A stretch of 64,000 bases of DNA from contig JAEUTP010000007.1 of the NCBI GenBank assembly GCA_016787705.1, forward strand, positions 124,001 through 188,000, read 5' to 3'. The notes under the pieces are model-generated. The model was not told the origin of the DNA. It ran no database searches and saw only the letters and a program-made list of their open reading frames with translations. Position 1 is the first letter of the stretch. Each line of letters begins with the position of its first letter. This DNA comes from Bacteroidia bacterium (lineage in GTDB: Bacteria; Bacteroidota; Bacteroidia; B-17B0; Aurantibacillaceae). Positions 25,090 through 34,378 of this stretch are shown here, in pieces. A program made the position numbers and the translations under genes.

Positions 25090-27774
25090 TTATTTTATTT
25101 CTGTATATTTCTTAGCAATAATATCTTTTGTTTCACTTGTCATTTTAAGATCCTTCTCAAGTGCAGAAACATCTTTATTTTCTTTTTTAGCAGTTTCTAA
25201 CTGTGCTTTCAACGTTTTTTCTTTTCCTTCCCAAACGGTTAAAATATCTTTAATGCCTTTTGCAGCACTAAATTTATTGAACCTGTTAGCACCTTTGCCA
25301 AGCGTATTAAGATCACTTACAGCAATAATTGCAGACGTGGAAGTGCTGCAGCGTTTGGCAGTTTTGGCATACATACCCATAAAGCCCATTAACTCAAAAC
25401 CATTACACTGTTTTAAATTATTTTGAAAGAAAGGGATCTGCTCATCACTACCATGGTTTGAATATAATTCTCCAACAGCAAATAAAACATCTTTGCCGCC
25501 TTCGTTCTCATACATCTTTGCTTTTTCCATTGCCAGTTTTGGATCATTTTTTGCAAGAGCTTCTAACGCTTCGCCACATATGGCGTACGATTGCTCATTC
25601 AGGGCTTTTAAATTCAATGCTTTTACATCCGCATCGTTTGCAAACTTTTTATTTAACACATTTAATGCTTTAGCACGCGTTTTTGTTTTTTTATCATTGT
25701 TGTATACAGATAGTAATGTTGTTTTCAAATCCGCTAACTTATCCACAGGCGCATCTGCCAGTCTTGCAATAGCATAACTTCTTATCACAAAATATTTATC
25801 ATTTTCTGCTGCCCATTTAAACAAGGCATACACATTTGCATCGGCTAATTTTGTTTCCAGCTTTTTTAAGCTTTCATAGCGATCATCAAATAAAGGTGCG
25901 TTTTTAAATTGAAAAATATATTCTTCCTGCGTTTTTTCATAATCGAGATTGCATAACAATTGTCTTTCCGCGTCAAAATTCACTAATTGCGGCTGGCCAC
26001 TGGTTTTTATTTTAAAGGTTTGTTTTGCATCGGTAATATCAATATGTGTACGCTCAGCTTTTCCATTTACATACACATCTATTTCAAGAGGTAAACGGTA
26101 TAAAGGATATTTTTTAAAATTTTGAGTTTGCTCAACAGTTAATTCTAAAATATTAGTTGCTGCATCAAAGTTTCTTGTAAGCGAGATAGATGGTCGTCCA
26201 CGGTTTAAGAACCATTGGTTAAAGAACCAATTAAGATCTTGTCCTGTTGTTTCTTCAAAAGCCAAACGTAAATTATGTATTTCAGCCGATTTAAATTTAT
26301 TTGTTTCTAAATAATTTTTTAATGAAGCATAAAATGCTTTATCACCAACTGCTTTACGCAACATGTGTAATATCTGTCCACCTTTATTATAGCTAAAGCC
26401 GTCAAACATATCCTCACGCTGATCATAATTAAAACGAATAAGATTCACTTCTTTGTCAGAAGCCATATAACCTTCGCGACTGTTATAGTGATGATAATCG
26501 GCGGCATCCCTGCCAAATTTGTATTCTTCCCACATATATTCGCCATAGGTTGCAAAACTTTCATTCAATGGTAAATTACTCCAGCTTTCGCAGGTAACAA
26601 GATCACCAAACCATTGGTGAAACAGTTCGTGAGCAATGATCGAATTTCCTTTTTTACCATCTAATGTTTCTCGTGTTGTTTGGTACACGGCAAAATCGCC
26701 ATGCAATGTGGCACTTGTGTTTTCCATTGCGCCGCTCACATAATCTCGCACGGCAATTTGTGCATATTTTGGCCATGCGTATGGTACACCCAGCGTTGAC
26801 GAATAAAACTCGATCATTTCTTTGGTATCGCCAAAAATTGCTTTTGCGTGGGCTTCATATTCTTTTTCAACGTAATAACTTACTTCTTTACCTTTCCACG
26901 GCTCATCCACTACTTTTTTAAACTCACCAACACTCATCATAGCTAAATAAGGCGAATGTGGCTCTTCCAATTTCCAATGATCAGTTCTTGTTCCATCGGC
27001 ATTCTTTTTTGCGTCAACCAACAAACCGTTAGATAGTGTGGTAAATTTTTCTTCAACGGTCATAAATATTTCCTGGGTCATTTTTTCATTTGGGCTATCA
27101 ATAGTTGGAAACCAGGCAGAGTTGGATTGCGTTTCGCCCTGTGTCCATATTTGCGGCATCTTGTACACATTCTCACCTGTTGGATTAATAAAATATAAAC
27201 CTTTGTCGCTGCTAATGGCGCTGCTTCCACCTTGTTTTAATTCATTAGGTTTTGCAACATAAACTATTTCAACATAATATTTTTCTTCGTTATTAAATGT
27301 TCTTCCAAGATTGATCTTTAACGAATCGTTCTCGTATTTATAACTTGCTGCGGCAACAGGACTTAATTTTTCTTCAATACCCGAATCGACGATCTTATTT
27401 CCAACTTTTTTGTTAATGGGTAAAAAAAGAATTTCAGATACAGTTAAACTTTTAATATCCATACCACGCGCGTTTAAATACAGCATATTGGTTGGGTAGA
27501 AATAAGGTTTTGCCAGGATTAATGCTTTACCATTCATGCGTGAATTCGTCCAGTCAAAATTTACATCCAAACGTGTATGAATAATATCGGTAGTGCGTGG
27601 GTTGGATGCGCGGTAAACTTCTTTTTTTGGAACTTCGTTGGAAAGAACGGTTATGGTATCAAGCAAAATGCTTGGCTCATCTGTTAAAGCAGTTGTAGTA
27701 GTTTTTTTTGTGTTGTTACAGGCCGAAATAAGTGCAATGGCGGCTGTTACAGAAATTAAAATACGTGGAGTCAT
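25090..27774 (-). CDS. M1 family zinc aminopeptidase, lipoprotein
   Basis: The start is ATG 27774, giving a lipoprotein signal (MTPRILISVTAAIALISAC, lipobox LISAC). The protein has 894 residues. The exopeptidase motif GAMEN occurs near residue 347. The zinc site HELFHQW (HExxH) is near 382 and the third ligand Glu lies in NESFATYGEY near 401. The N-terminal beta domain (DVNFDWTNSRMNGKALI) and the C-terminal HEAT-like helical region (from about 600) follow the M1 plan. It removes N-terminal residues from peptides, probably in the periplasm or at the outer membrane. It is a single transcription unit with a clear terminator. Confidence 0.95.
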   Translation of the reverse strand: MTPRILISVTAAIALISACNNTKKTTTTALTDEPSILLDTITVLSNEVPKKEVYRASNPRTTDIIHTRLDVNFDWTNSRMNGKALILAKPYFYPTNMLYLNARGMDIKSLTVSEILFLPINKKVGNKIVDSGIEEKLSPVAAASYKYENDSLKINLGRTFNNEEKYYVEIVYVAKPNELKQGGSSAISSDKGLYFINPTGENVYKMPQIWTQGETQSNSAWFPTIDSPNEKMTQEIFMTVEEKFTTLSNGLLVDAKKNADGTRTDHWKLEEPHSPYLAMMSVGEFKKVVDEPWKGKEVSYYVEKEYEAHAKAIFGDTKEMIEFYSSTLGVPYAWPKYAQIAVRDYVSGAMENTSATLHGDFAVYQTTRETLDGKKGNSIIAHELFHQWFGDLVTCESWSNLPLNESFATYGEYMWEEYKFGRDAADYHHYNSREGYMASDKEVNLIRFNYDQREDMFDGFSYNKGGQILHMLRKAVGDKAFYASLKNYLETNKFKSAEIHNLRLAFEETTGQDLNWFFNQWFLNRGRPSISLTRNFDAATNILELTVEQTQNFKKYPLYRLPLEIDVYVNGKAERTHIDITDAKQTFKIKTSGQPQLVNFDAERQLLCNLDYEKTQEEYIFQFKNAPLFDDRYESLKKLETKLADANVYALFKWAAENDKYFVIRSYAIARLADAPVDKLADLKTTLLSVYNNDKKTKTRAKALNVLNKKFANDADVKALNLKALNEQSYAICGEALEALAKNDPKLAMEKAKMYENEGGKDVLFAVGELYSNHGSDEQIPFFQNNLKQCNGFELMGFMGMYAKTAKRCSTSTSAIIAVSDLNTLGKGANRFNKFSAAKGIKDILTVWEGKEKTLKAQLETAKKENKDVSALEKDLKMTSETKDIIAKKYTEIK

Positions 27775-27884
27775 TTTTAAATAATTAGGCTGTAAAAATG
27801 TAATTAATTTATTGAATACCAAAATATTAAATAGCAATTTAGTGTTAGTGGATAATTTTAGGGATGAGCGCCCTAAAAAGTTGA

Positions 27885-29921
27885 TTACGAAAGTAACTGA
27901 TAAGCGCTAAAAGCAGATAAATAGGCCAGGGCAGACATAAATACCAGTTGCACAACCACCCATTTCCAGCTTTTTGTTTCGCGTTTTACAACGGCTATTG
28001 TACTCATACATTGTAAAGCAAAGGCATAAAACAGTAATAACGACCAGCAAACGGCAGGTGTATATCGTAATGCACCCTGCTCATCTTTTTCGGTCAATAA
28101 TTTTTGTTTTATACCTTTATCGGTATCTTCCTCATTGGCCTGGTAAATGGTGGCCATAGTGCCAACAAAGACTTCACGGGCGGCAAAGGAGGTAATAAGC
28201 GCAATACCAATTTTCCAATCGTAACCCATGGGTTTTATAGCCGGCTCAATAAACTGGCCAAATTGCCCGATATAAGATTGCTGTAATTTTTGAGTTTCTA
28301 TCTTTTTTAATTCTTCTGAATTTTTAGTTACCTCGTTATTTTCGAGTGCCGCTTGTTTTATTTCCAGTTCAACAAATTTATTACTGCTTCCATGAGTACT
28401 TAAAAACCAAAGTACGATGGAGATGGCTAAAATTACTTTACCGGCTTCTTTAATAAATACTTTTACTTTTGAGAACATCATAATACCAATGTTTTTAGCC
28501 TGCGGCCAGCGGTAAACCGGCAATTCCATCACATAAAAAGAAGCTTCTTTTGTTTTTAGTAATTTCTTTAAAACAAAAGCGGTGATAAGCGTTACCACAA
28601 AGCCTAAAAGATATAATAAAAATAATACCAGGCCTTTAGAATTAAATACACCCAAAAATTTACTGTTAGGGTACAAAACTGATATAAGCAAGGTGTAAAC
28701 CGGTAAACGTGCAGAGCAACTTATTAACGGCAATATAAAAACCGTTATAAGGCGTTCTTTAGTATTGCTTATGGCGCGTGTAGCCATTATGGCGGGTACC
28801 GCACAGGCTGTACCGCTAATTAAAGGAATAACCGATTTGCCGTTTAAACCAAAGCGACGCATAATTTTATCCATAATAAAACTGGCACGGGCCATATAAC
28901 CACTGTCTTCTAAAAAACCAATAAACATAAATAAAAATGCAATCTGCGGAATGAACATTACCACACCACTTATTCCTGCAATTAATCCGTTAACAATAAG
29001 ATCGTTTAACTGGCCTTTTGGTAAGTATTCGTGTATAAGATCGCCTAAATTTAAAAAGGCGGTCTCTATCCAGTTCATGGGTGTTTCGGAGATAAAGAAA
29101 ATAAATTGAAACACTAAGAAAAGCACTAGCAATAAAATAAAATAACCATAAACTTTGTGTGTGGTAACGGCATCAATCTTTGAGGTTATCTTTTTTGAAG
29201 ATAACTGTTCGGGACTTTGTACACTTTTTGCAACGATGTAATTAATGGTATTAAAGCGATAGATCTTATCGGCATTTTCATACTGCATTGTTTCTTTATT
29301 TTTTACAGAAGCAAGCGTTGCAACAATAAAATGTTTATAGTTATTGTATTCTTTAATATAAGCGGCATTAAGATCATAAAAAAAACTTTCGCTTACTTTA
29401 GCGTTTACAATAGCTTCTTTTAATTTTGAAAAACCTTTTTGTCTGCGCGAGTCCAAAGAAATTATTTCTACACCTAAAGTTTGTTGCAATTCGGCAATAT
29501 TTATTTTTATATTTTGCGCATCTGCTTCATCAATCATGTTTAAAGCCACAACCGTTTTAAACTTCAGATCGATAAGCTGTGTGGCTAATAATAAATTGCG
29601 TTTAAGGTTAGATGCATCAACAACAATAACAACAACATCAATATTCTCTCTTTCATCCAGTAATGTTTTGCAGGCAATTTCTTCATCGTTTGATTTTGGA
29701 AAAAGGCTGTAAATACCCGGCAAGTCAAGAACAGAAAGTTCAATTTTATTTCCGTTATATAAAAAAGAAGCGGATCCTTCCTGCCTGTCTACAGTTACAC
29801 CTGCGTAATTACCTGTTTTTTGTTTGAGGCCTGTTAAACCATTAAAAACACTGGATTTGCCTGCATTGGGGTTTCCCAGCAAAGCAACTTTCAAATAATT
29901 ATTTTGCTTGTTGTCTAACAA
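27885..29921 (-). CDS. feoB: Ferrous iron transport protein B
   Basis: Translation starts at TTG 29921, just before the GTPase domain. The 678-residue protein shows G1 GNPNAGKSS (residues 16-24), G3 DLPGIYSL, G4 NMID, then a helical regulatory region. The transmembrane part has two Gate motifs, with ARASFIMDKIMRRFGLNGKS and ISGTACAVPAIMATRAI, and the second Gate near SFAAREVFVGTMATIY. It takes up Fe2+ across the inner membrane. It is the distal gene of the feoA-feoB pair, 5 bases downstream of feoA. No feoC is visible. Confidence 0.97.
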   Translation of the reverse strand: MLDNKQNNYLKVALLGNPNAGKSSVFNGLTGLKQKTGNYAGVTVDRQEGSASFLYNGNKIELSVLDLPGIYSLFPKSNDEEIACKTLLDERENIDVVVIVVDASNLKRNLLLATQLIDLKFKTVVALNMIDEADAQNIKINIAELQQTLGVEIISLDSRRQKGFSKLKEAIVNAKVSESFFYDLNAAYIKEYNNYKHFIVATLASVKNKETMQYENADKIYRFNTINYIVAKSVQSPEQLSSKKITSKIDAVTTHKVYGYFILLLVLFLVFQFIFFISETPMNWIETAFLNLGDLIHEYLPKGQLNDLIVNGLIAGISGVVMFIPQIAFLFMFIGFLEDSGYMARASFIMDKIMRRFGLNGKSVIPLISGTACAVPAIMATRAISNTKERLITVFILPLISCSARLPVYTLLISVLYPNSKFLGVFNSKGLVLFLLYLLGFVVTLITAFVLKKLLKTKEASFYVMELPVYRWPQAKNIGIMMFSKVKVFIKEAGKVILAISIVLWFLSTHGSSNKFVELEIKQAALENNEVTKNSEELKKIETQKLQQSYIGQFGQFIEPAIKPMGYDWKIGIALITSFAAREVFVGTMATIYQANEEDTDKGIKQKLLTEKDEQGALRYTPAVCWSLLLFYAFALQCMSTIAVVKRETKSWKWVVVQLVFMSALAYLSAFSAYQLLS

Positions 29922-29926
29922 AAAAA

Positions 29927-30154
29927 TTATGCCACCAATTCTATTATTACAGCAGCGGCTTCATCTTTACGAAGGCTTAATTCATAGCCAGCAATGTTTA
30001 TCGCCATTGGGCAACCTAAAGGTGCGGTTTTTGAAAGGCTTACAATTTCGCCAGGCAAACAACCCATCTCAATTAATTTTGAGCTTAGGGCATCGTTTGC
30101 AAACGACTTAATTACAGCTGTTTGGCCAATTTTAAGATGATCTAAAGATTCCAT
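29927..30154 (-). CDS. feoA: FeoA-type SH3-like protein
   Basis: The 75-residue protein (MESLDHLKIGQTAVIKSF, LIEMGCLPGEIVSLSKTAP, GYELSLRKDEAAAVII) is a single FeoA domain. FeoA is a small cytosolic SH3-like partner needed for full FeoB activity. It sits immediately upstream of feoB, with a -7 box at 30165-30172, so this is the start of the feo operon. Iron control is likely by family precedent, but no clear Fur box was seen. Confidence 0.95.
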   Translation of the reverse strand: MESLDHLKIGQTAVIKSFANDALSSKLIEMGCLPGEIVSLSKTAPLGCPMAINIAGYELSLRKDEAAAVIIELVA

Positions 30155-30164
30155 AGATGATGAA

Positions 30165-30172
30165 CAAAAATA
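30165..30172 (-). promoter_or_regulatory. -7 box of feoAB
   Basis: On the minus strand this reads TATTTTTG, matching TAnnTTTG, ten bases before the feoA ATG. Confidence 0.5.
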
Positions 30173-30245
30173 CAGTTTTTTGCCACTTTTGCATATACCG
30201 TAAATAGGGTAGAACGGTTTAAATTATGATTTTTTATTACCGATA

Positions 30246-31067
30246 ATGCGGTTAAATTTGTTTTTAATTATTGTGATAAAAGCAGCAAAATATAAGAACG
30301 AAAAAGTTACTTTTTTTGATAGAGGAAAAGGTAAGGTAATTGTATTGCTGCACGGGTATTTGGGTTCGCATAAGGTCTGGGAGCAAACAATCAATAACGT
30401 TTCGCGCTCTTACAGGGTCATAGCTATTGATCTGCCCGGCCATGGCGATACAGAATGTGTTGGTTATGCTCATAGTATGGAGTTAATGGCCAAATGCGTA
30501 AAAGCAGTAATGGATTTTTTGCGTTTAAAAAAGTATGTTATTATCGGACATAGCATGGGCGGTTATGTAGCGCTGGCTTTTGCCGACCTGTACCCTGATA
30601 ACTTAAAAGGCCTGTGTTTATATCATAGTACAGCGTATGCCGATAGTGATGAAAAGAAAAAAGATCGCTTGCGTGCCATTAATGCTGTAAAAGCAAACAG
30701 AAGTATTTATACAAAGGCTACCATTAAAAATTTATTTGCCACAAAAAATTTAAAATATTTAAAAGAAGAAATTGCCTTTGCAACTGCCATAGCAAAACAA
30801 ACCGGTAAAAAGGGCATTATTGCCGCTTTGCATGGTATGAAAGACAGGCCACGCCGCGATATTATTTTGGGCCTGGTGGAGTATCCGATCATGATGGTAA
30901 TAGGCGAACAGGACAATGTTTTACCATACGAACAATTGCTGGAACAGGCAGAATTAATAAAGAACAAGCATGTTTTGTATTTGGAACACGATGGGCACTT
31001 TGGTTTTTTAGAATCGCCCAGGGAAAGTAATAAAGCCCTGAGAAAATTTTTGAGAAGCTGTTTTTAG
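30246..31067 (+). CDS. Alpha/beta hydrolase
   Basis: The 273-residue protein has the alpha/beta-hydrolase order: VIVLLHGYLGSHKVW (oxyanion HG), AIDLPGHGDT, the nucleophile elbow GHSMGG, the acid in IGEQDNVLP and the His in EHDGHFGFLE. All triad members are present. The substrate is unknown; esterase or haloperoxidase-like activity is possible. The assigned ATG at 30246 adds a short hydrophobic leader (RLNLFLIIVIK), so a start at GTG 30273 is an alternative. It is divergent from feoA and followed by a foldback repeat. Confidence 0.92.
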   Translation: MRLNLFLIIVIKAAKYKNEKVTFFDRGKGKVIVLLHGYLGSHKVWEQTINNVSRSYRVIAIDLPGHGDTECVGYAHSMELMAKCVKAVMDFLRLKKYVIIGHSMGGYVALAFADLYPDNLKGLCLYHSTAYADSDEKKKDRLRAINAVKANRSIYTKATIKNLFATKNLKYLKEEIAFATAIAKQTGKKGIIAALHGMKDRPRRDIILGLVEYPIMMVIGEQDNVLPYEQLLEQAELIKNKHVLYLEHDGHFGFLESPRESNKALRKFLRSCF

Positions 31068-31068
31068 T

Positions 31069-31260
31069 TTAACCACTAACGGCATATTTTTAGCCACAAA
31101 TTTTACTAATTAGCACTAATACTTTTACCGCTTTTGTTTAGTGGAAATAATTATTCAAACAACAACGTTGTTTTGAATAATAGAAATTTCACAAAACATA
31201 ATAATTTAATCATGGCAAGCAATATAGATTTGTGAGAATTAGTGTGATTAGTGGCTTTTA
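31069..31260. repeat. Intergenic foldback element with central palindrome
   Basis: The ends are imperfect inverted repeats made of short CACTAATT-like units: TTAACCACTAAC and GCCACAAATT on the left, and GATTAGTGGC with TTTGTGAG on the right. In the middle ATTATTCAAACAAC (31150-31163) pairs with GTTGTTTTGAATAAT (31167-31181) apart from one bulged T. It has the same layout as the element at 62015-62222. It fills the 210-base gap between the hydrolase and rlmB. Confidence 0.7.
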
Positions 31261-31277
31261 TTTTTTTGAGTTTACCT

Positions 31278-32012
31278 CTATAACCTTTGCTTCACAGCTT
31301 CAAACAAAACAATACCCGATGCTACCGAAACGTTTAACGATGCTATTTTGCCGGCCATTGGTATTTTTACCTGCAAATCACTACGCTTTAAATATTCATT
31401 ACTTATGCCGTTTTCCTCACTTCCCATAATTATGGCAGTTGGTTTCGTAAAATCAGCATCATAAATTAATTTATCTGTTTTTTCGTGGCAGGAAATAATT
31501 TGCAAACCACTTTCTTTTAAATACTCCAGCGTATTTTTTAAATTATCTTCGCGGCAAACTTTTATCCGGTGCAAGGCGCCGGCACTGGTTTTTATGGCAT
31601 CGCCGGTAATTTGCGCAGCACCGCGGCTGGGTATGATCATAAAATCTACGCCGGCGCATTCTGCGCCGCGGGCAATGGCTCCAAAATTTCTTACATCCGT
31701 TACACGGTCTAATATCAATACTAAAGGAATTTTCCCCTTTTCAAAAACGTTTGCTAACAACTCATCGGTATTATAATAATTTATCTCCGTTAAATAAGCT
31801 ACAACACCCTGGTGATTTTTATCGGTAATACGCTTTAATTTTTCGGGTGGTACTATCTGAAGTGGCACGGTTTGCCCTTTTAAGGCTGTGCGCAGTTGGT
31901 GATATAATTCATTGGATAAACCTTTTTGAATAAAGATCTTTTCAATGTCTTTGCCTGCTTCTACCGCTTCAATAACAGCGCGTGTACCAAAAATTAAGTT
32001 GTCTTCTTCCAT
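31278..32012 (-). CDS. rlmB: 23S rRNA (guanosine2251-2'-O)-methyltransferase family (SpoU)
   Basis: The start is ATG 32012 (MEEDNLIFGTRAVIEA), three codons inside the longest frame. The 244-residue protein has the N-terminal L30e-like substrate-binding domain (IFGTRAVIEAVEAG, KNHQGVVAYL) and the SPOUT knot motifs: LILDRVTDVRNFGAIARGAE, AIIMGSEENGIS, and IPMAGKIASLNVSVASGI. It 2'-O-methylates G2251 in the peptidyl-transferase loop of 23S rRNA. RlmB and the mitochondrial-type MRM1 are close relatives, but the domain plan fits RlmB. Confidence 0.93.
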   Translation of the reverse strand: MEEDNLIFGTRAVIEAVEAGKDIEKIFIQKGLSNELYHQLRTALKGQTVPLQIVPPEKLKRITDKNHQGVVAYLTEINYYNTDELLANVFEKGKIPLVLILDRVTDVRNFGAIARGAECAGVDFMIIPSRGAAQITGDAIKTSAGALHRIKVCREDNLKNTLEYLKESGLQIISCHEKTDKLIYDADFTKPTAIIMGSEENGISNEYLKRSDLQVKIPMAGKIASLNVSVASGIVLFEAVKQRL

Positions 32013-32103
32013 TAAAGGCAAAGTACTTAAAATTTAACGCATTTAACAAGTTAAATACCTAACAAAGTAAATGAATTGTTTTTGGTAAGTTCTTCTATAC
32101 TCG

Positions 32104-32111
32104 TATCTTTG
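32104..32111 (+). promoter_or_regulatory. -7 box of the nfu-metF unit
   Basis: TATCTTTG, an exact TAnnTTTG match, lies 16 bases before the nfu ATG. Confidence 0.55.
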
Positions 32112-32127
32112 CTTATAAATTTACAAG

Positions 32128-32361
32128 ATGGAAGCATTGCATAAACGGGTTGAAGACGCATTAGACTCTATACGTCCTTATTTAGAGGCCGATGGAGGTA
32201 ATGTTGAAATTGTGGAGATAACAGAAGGCAGTGTTCTTAAATTAGAATTAAAAGGCGCCTGCAAAACCTGTAACATGAGCCATATGACCATGAAAGCAGG
32301 CATAGAAGAAACTATTAAACGTGCCGTTCCCGAAATAAAAGAGATCATTTCTGTCAATTAA
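32128..32361 (+). CDS. NifU-like Fe-S scaffold (Nfu domain)
   Basis: This 77-residue protein is a stand-alone Nfu domain: ALDSIRPYLEADGGNVEIVEI, LKLELKGACKTCNMSHMTMKAGIEETI. The CKTC motif is the CxxC that holds or passes a [4Fe-4S] cluster. It acts in the cytoplasm as a late Fe-S carrier. It lies 5 bases upstream of metF with one shared promoter. The pairing does not have an obvious metabolic reason, since MetF is a flavoprotein rather than an Fe-S enzyme. Confidence 0.93.
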   Translation: MEALHKRVEDALDSIRPYLEADGGNVEIVEITEGSVLKLELKGACKTCNMSHMTMKAGIEETIKRAVPEIKEIISVN

Positions 32362-32366
32362 TATTT

Positions 32367-33320
32367 ATGAAGTTAACACAAAAGCTTTCTGAGAGTAAGA
32401 AACCATTATTTTCTATTGAAATTCTCCCGCCTTTAAAAGGAAAAAGTATACAAAGCATTTATGATGGTATTGATCCATTAATGGAATTTAAACCTGCATT
32501 TGTTGATGTAACCTATCATCGCGAAGAATACATTTATAAAAAACGTGCCGGCGGTTATTTAGAAAAAGTAAGTATTCGTAAACGCCCCGGTACTGTTGGT
32601 ATTTGTGCGGCTATTATGAATAAGTATAATGTTGATGCAGTACCACACATTATTTGTGGCGGCTTTACAAAAGAAGAAACAGAAAATGCGCTTATTGATC
32701 TTCAGTTTTTGGGAATTGACAACGTGTTGGCTTTAAGAGGAGATAGTATAAAAACAGAACCTTCGTTTGTGCCTGAGCTGGGGGGTAATGCTTATGCTAT
32801 TGATCTGGTAAAACAGATCACAGATATGAACAAGGGTAAATACATGGATGAAGACATGACAGATGCTGCGCCAACCGATTTTTGTATTGGTGTTGCCGCC
32901 TATCCTGAAAAACATTTTGAAGCGCCTAACATGATCAGCGATCTTAAAAATTTAAAAGCGAAAGTAGATGCAGGTGCGGAGTATGTTGTAACACAAATGT
33001 TTTTCGACAATAAAAAATATTTTGATTTTGTAAAACTTTGCCGCGAGCATAATATTCATGTTCCCATCATTCCGGGCTTAAAGATCTTAACCGGCATGAA
33101 ACAAATTACAGCTCTTCCTAAAATTTTTCAGTGCGATATTCCACAACCTTTTTACGAAGAGTTAGAAAAATGTAAAGACGATAAAGCCATAAAAGAGGTG
33201 GGTATTAAGTGGTGTATTGAACAAAGTAAAGAATTGGTAAAAGCCAATGTGCCTTGTTTACACTTTTACACCATGGGCACTTCTGAGGCTACCAAACGTG
33301 TAGCTAAAGAGGTGTTTTAA
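32367..33320 (+). CDS. metF: Methylenetetrahydrofolate reductase
   Basis: The 317-residue protein opens with KPLFSIEILPPLKGKS, the FAD-binding TIM-barrel start with the catalytic Glu. VDVTYHRE, VPHIICGGFTKEETENALIDLQFLGIDNVLALRGDS, and DFCIGVAAYPEKHFEAPN follow, all MetF signatures, with EYVVTQMFFDNKKYFDFV and IPIIPGLKIL. It reduces 5,10-methylene-THF to 5-methyl-THF for methionine synthesis. It is the distal gene of the nfu-metF pair and is followed by a terminator. Confidence 0.97.
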   Translation: MKLTQKLSESKKPLFSIEILPPLKGKSIQSIYDGIDPLMEFKPAFVDVTYHREEYIYKKRAGGYLEKVSIRKRPGTVGICAAIMNKYNVDAVPHIICGGFTKEETENALIDLQFLGIDNVLALRGDSIKTEPSFVPELGGNAYAIDLVKQITDMNKGKYMDEDMTDAAPTDFCIGVAAYPEKHFEAPNMISDLKNLKAKVDAGAEYVVTQMFFDNKKYFDFVKLCREHNIHVPIIPGLKILTGMKQITALPKIFQCDIPQPFYEELEKCKDDKAIKEVGIKWCIEQSKELVKANVPCLHFYTMGTSEATKRVAKEVF

Positions 33321-33352
33321 AGCATTTGGGTTCAACAAGCTTCACCTTAAAT

Positions 33353-33380
33353 CCCTCTCCAAAGGAGAGGGACTTTTTTT
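33353..33380 (+). terminator. Terminator after metF
   Basis: CCCTCTCC (33353-33360) pairs with GGAGAGGG (33364-33371) across an AAA loop, followed by a T-run. It stands 32 bases after the metF stop and just before truB. Confidence 0.85.
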
Positions 33381-33399
33381 TAAAATTGTTTTGATAAAT

Positions 33400-34104
33400 A
33401 TGGACTATAATTTTTATACCGGCGAAGTTTTATTAATTGACAAGCCTTATACCTGGAGCAGTTTTCAGGCGGTAAATAAATTAAAGTACGTTATAAAAAA
33501 TCACCCTTCTTTAATTGTTGATGGTGTAAAGGTAAAACCAAAAATTGGCCATGCCGGCACACTCGACCCTTTGGCAACCGGGTTATTAATTGTTTGCACC
33601 GGTAAAAAAACCAAAACCATTAACGACTTAATGGGCATGGAAAAAGAATACACCGGCACTTTTTTACTGGGCGCTACCACGCCTTGTTACGATCTTGAAA
33701 AAGAAGTAGACAAAACTTTTTCTACGGAACATATTACTTTAGATGCCATACAACAGGCAGCAAAAAATTTTACTGGTATACAACAACAGGTACCACCAAT
33801 ATTTAGCGCGGTGATGATTAACGGCAAACGTGCCTATGAAATGGCAAGAGCGGGCCAGGAAGTAGAAATGAAATCACGTGAAATTGAAATTAAAGAATTT
33901 GAGATCACAAGCGTCAATATGCCAAACGTTAGTTTTAGAATTGTTTGTAGCAAGGGCACTTATATACGCAGCATTGCCCGCGATTTTGGTTTGACTTTAA
34001 ACAGTGGCGCGCACCTTACAGCGCTGCGCCGCACGCGCATTGGTAATTTTAAAATTGAAGATGCGGTGACGCCGCAGGAGTTTGCGGAAAAATTAAAAAG
34101 TTAA
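33400..34104 (+). CDS. truB: tRNA pseudouridine(55) synthase
   Basis: ATG 33400 (MDYNFYTGEVLLIDKPYTWSS) is preferred over a TTG three codons upstream. The 234-residue protein has IGHAGTLDPLATGLLIVCTGKKTK with the catalytic Asp, YTGTFLLGATT, VPPIFSAVMINGKRAYEMARAG, and the RNA-binding SKGTYIRSIARDFG. It isomerises U55 in the T-loop of tRNAs. It lies after the metF terminator and before a foldback element. Confidence 0.96.
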   Translation: MDYNFYTGEVLLIDKPYTWSSFQAVNKLKYVIKNHPSLIVDGVKVKPKIGHAGTLDPLATGLLIVCTGKKTKTINDLMGMEKEYTGTFLLGATTPCYDLEKEVDKTFSTEHITLDAIQQAAKNFTGIQQQVPPIFSAVMINGKRAYEMARAGQEVEMKSREIEIKEFEITSVNMPNVSFRIVCSKGTYIRSIARDFGLTLNSGAHLTALRRTRIGNFKIEDAVTPQEFAEKLKS

Positions 34105-34131
34105 ATCTTCTCAATAACAAAAGTAAAAAAG

Positions 34132-34344
34132 TTGGGCGTTGCCTTCGGCCTGCGCTTTTCGTTTCAATCTTTTTGTTTCGTAACCTCACAAAAAGGATTT
34201 CCACTTCAATCGCTAACGCAAAATTTCGGACTTTGTTGTTCCGACTTGCGTGAGGGATAGAGCCTTTGTTTGAGCTCTTTTTTATGCAACGAAGTGGAAT
34301 AAAAAAAGCGAGTGGCGAAAGCCCGACCCGAAGGGCACGCCCAA
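34132..34344. repeat. Structured intergenic foldback element after truB
   Basis: The outer arms TTGGGCGTTGCCTTCGG (34132-34148) and CCGAAGGGCACGCCCAA (34328-34344) pair except for two positions. Inside, TTCCACTTC (34199-34207) pairs with GAAGTGGAA (34291-34299). Further inside, ACGCAA and TCGGA pair with TCCGA and TTGCGT around a TTTGTTG loop. The nested arms suggest a folded RNA or a mobile foldback. The GC content of the arms is above the surroundings. It accounts for most of the 274-base gap between truB and the CBS gene. Confidence 0.75.
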
Positions 34345-34378
34345 TTAATTAAAACATTGTAAGATCTTTTTTGGAATT

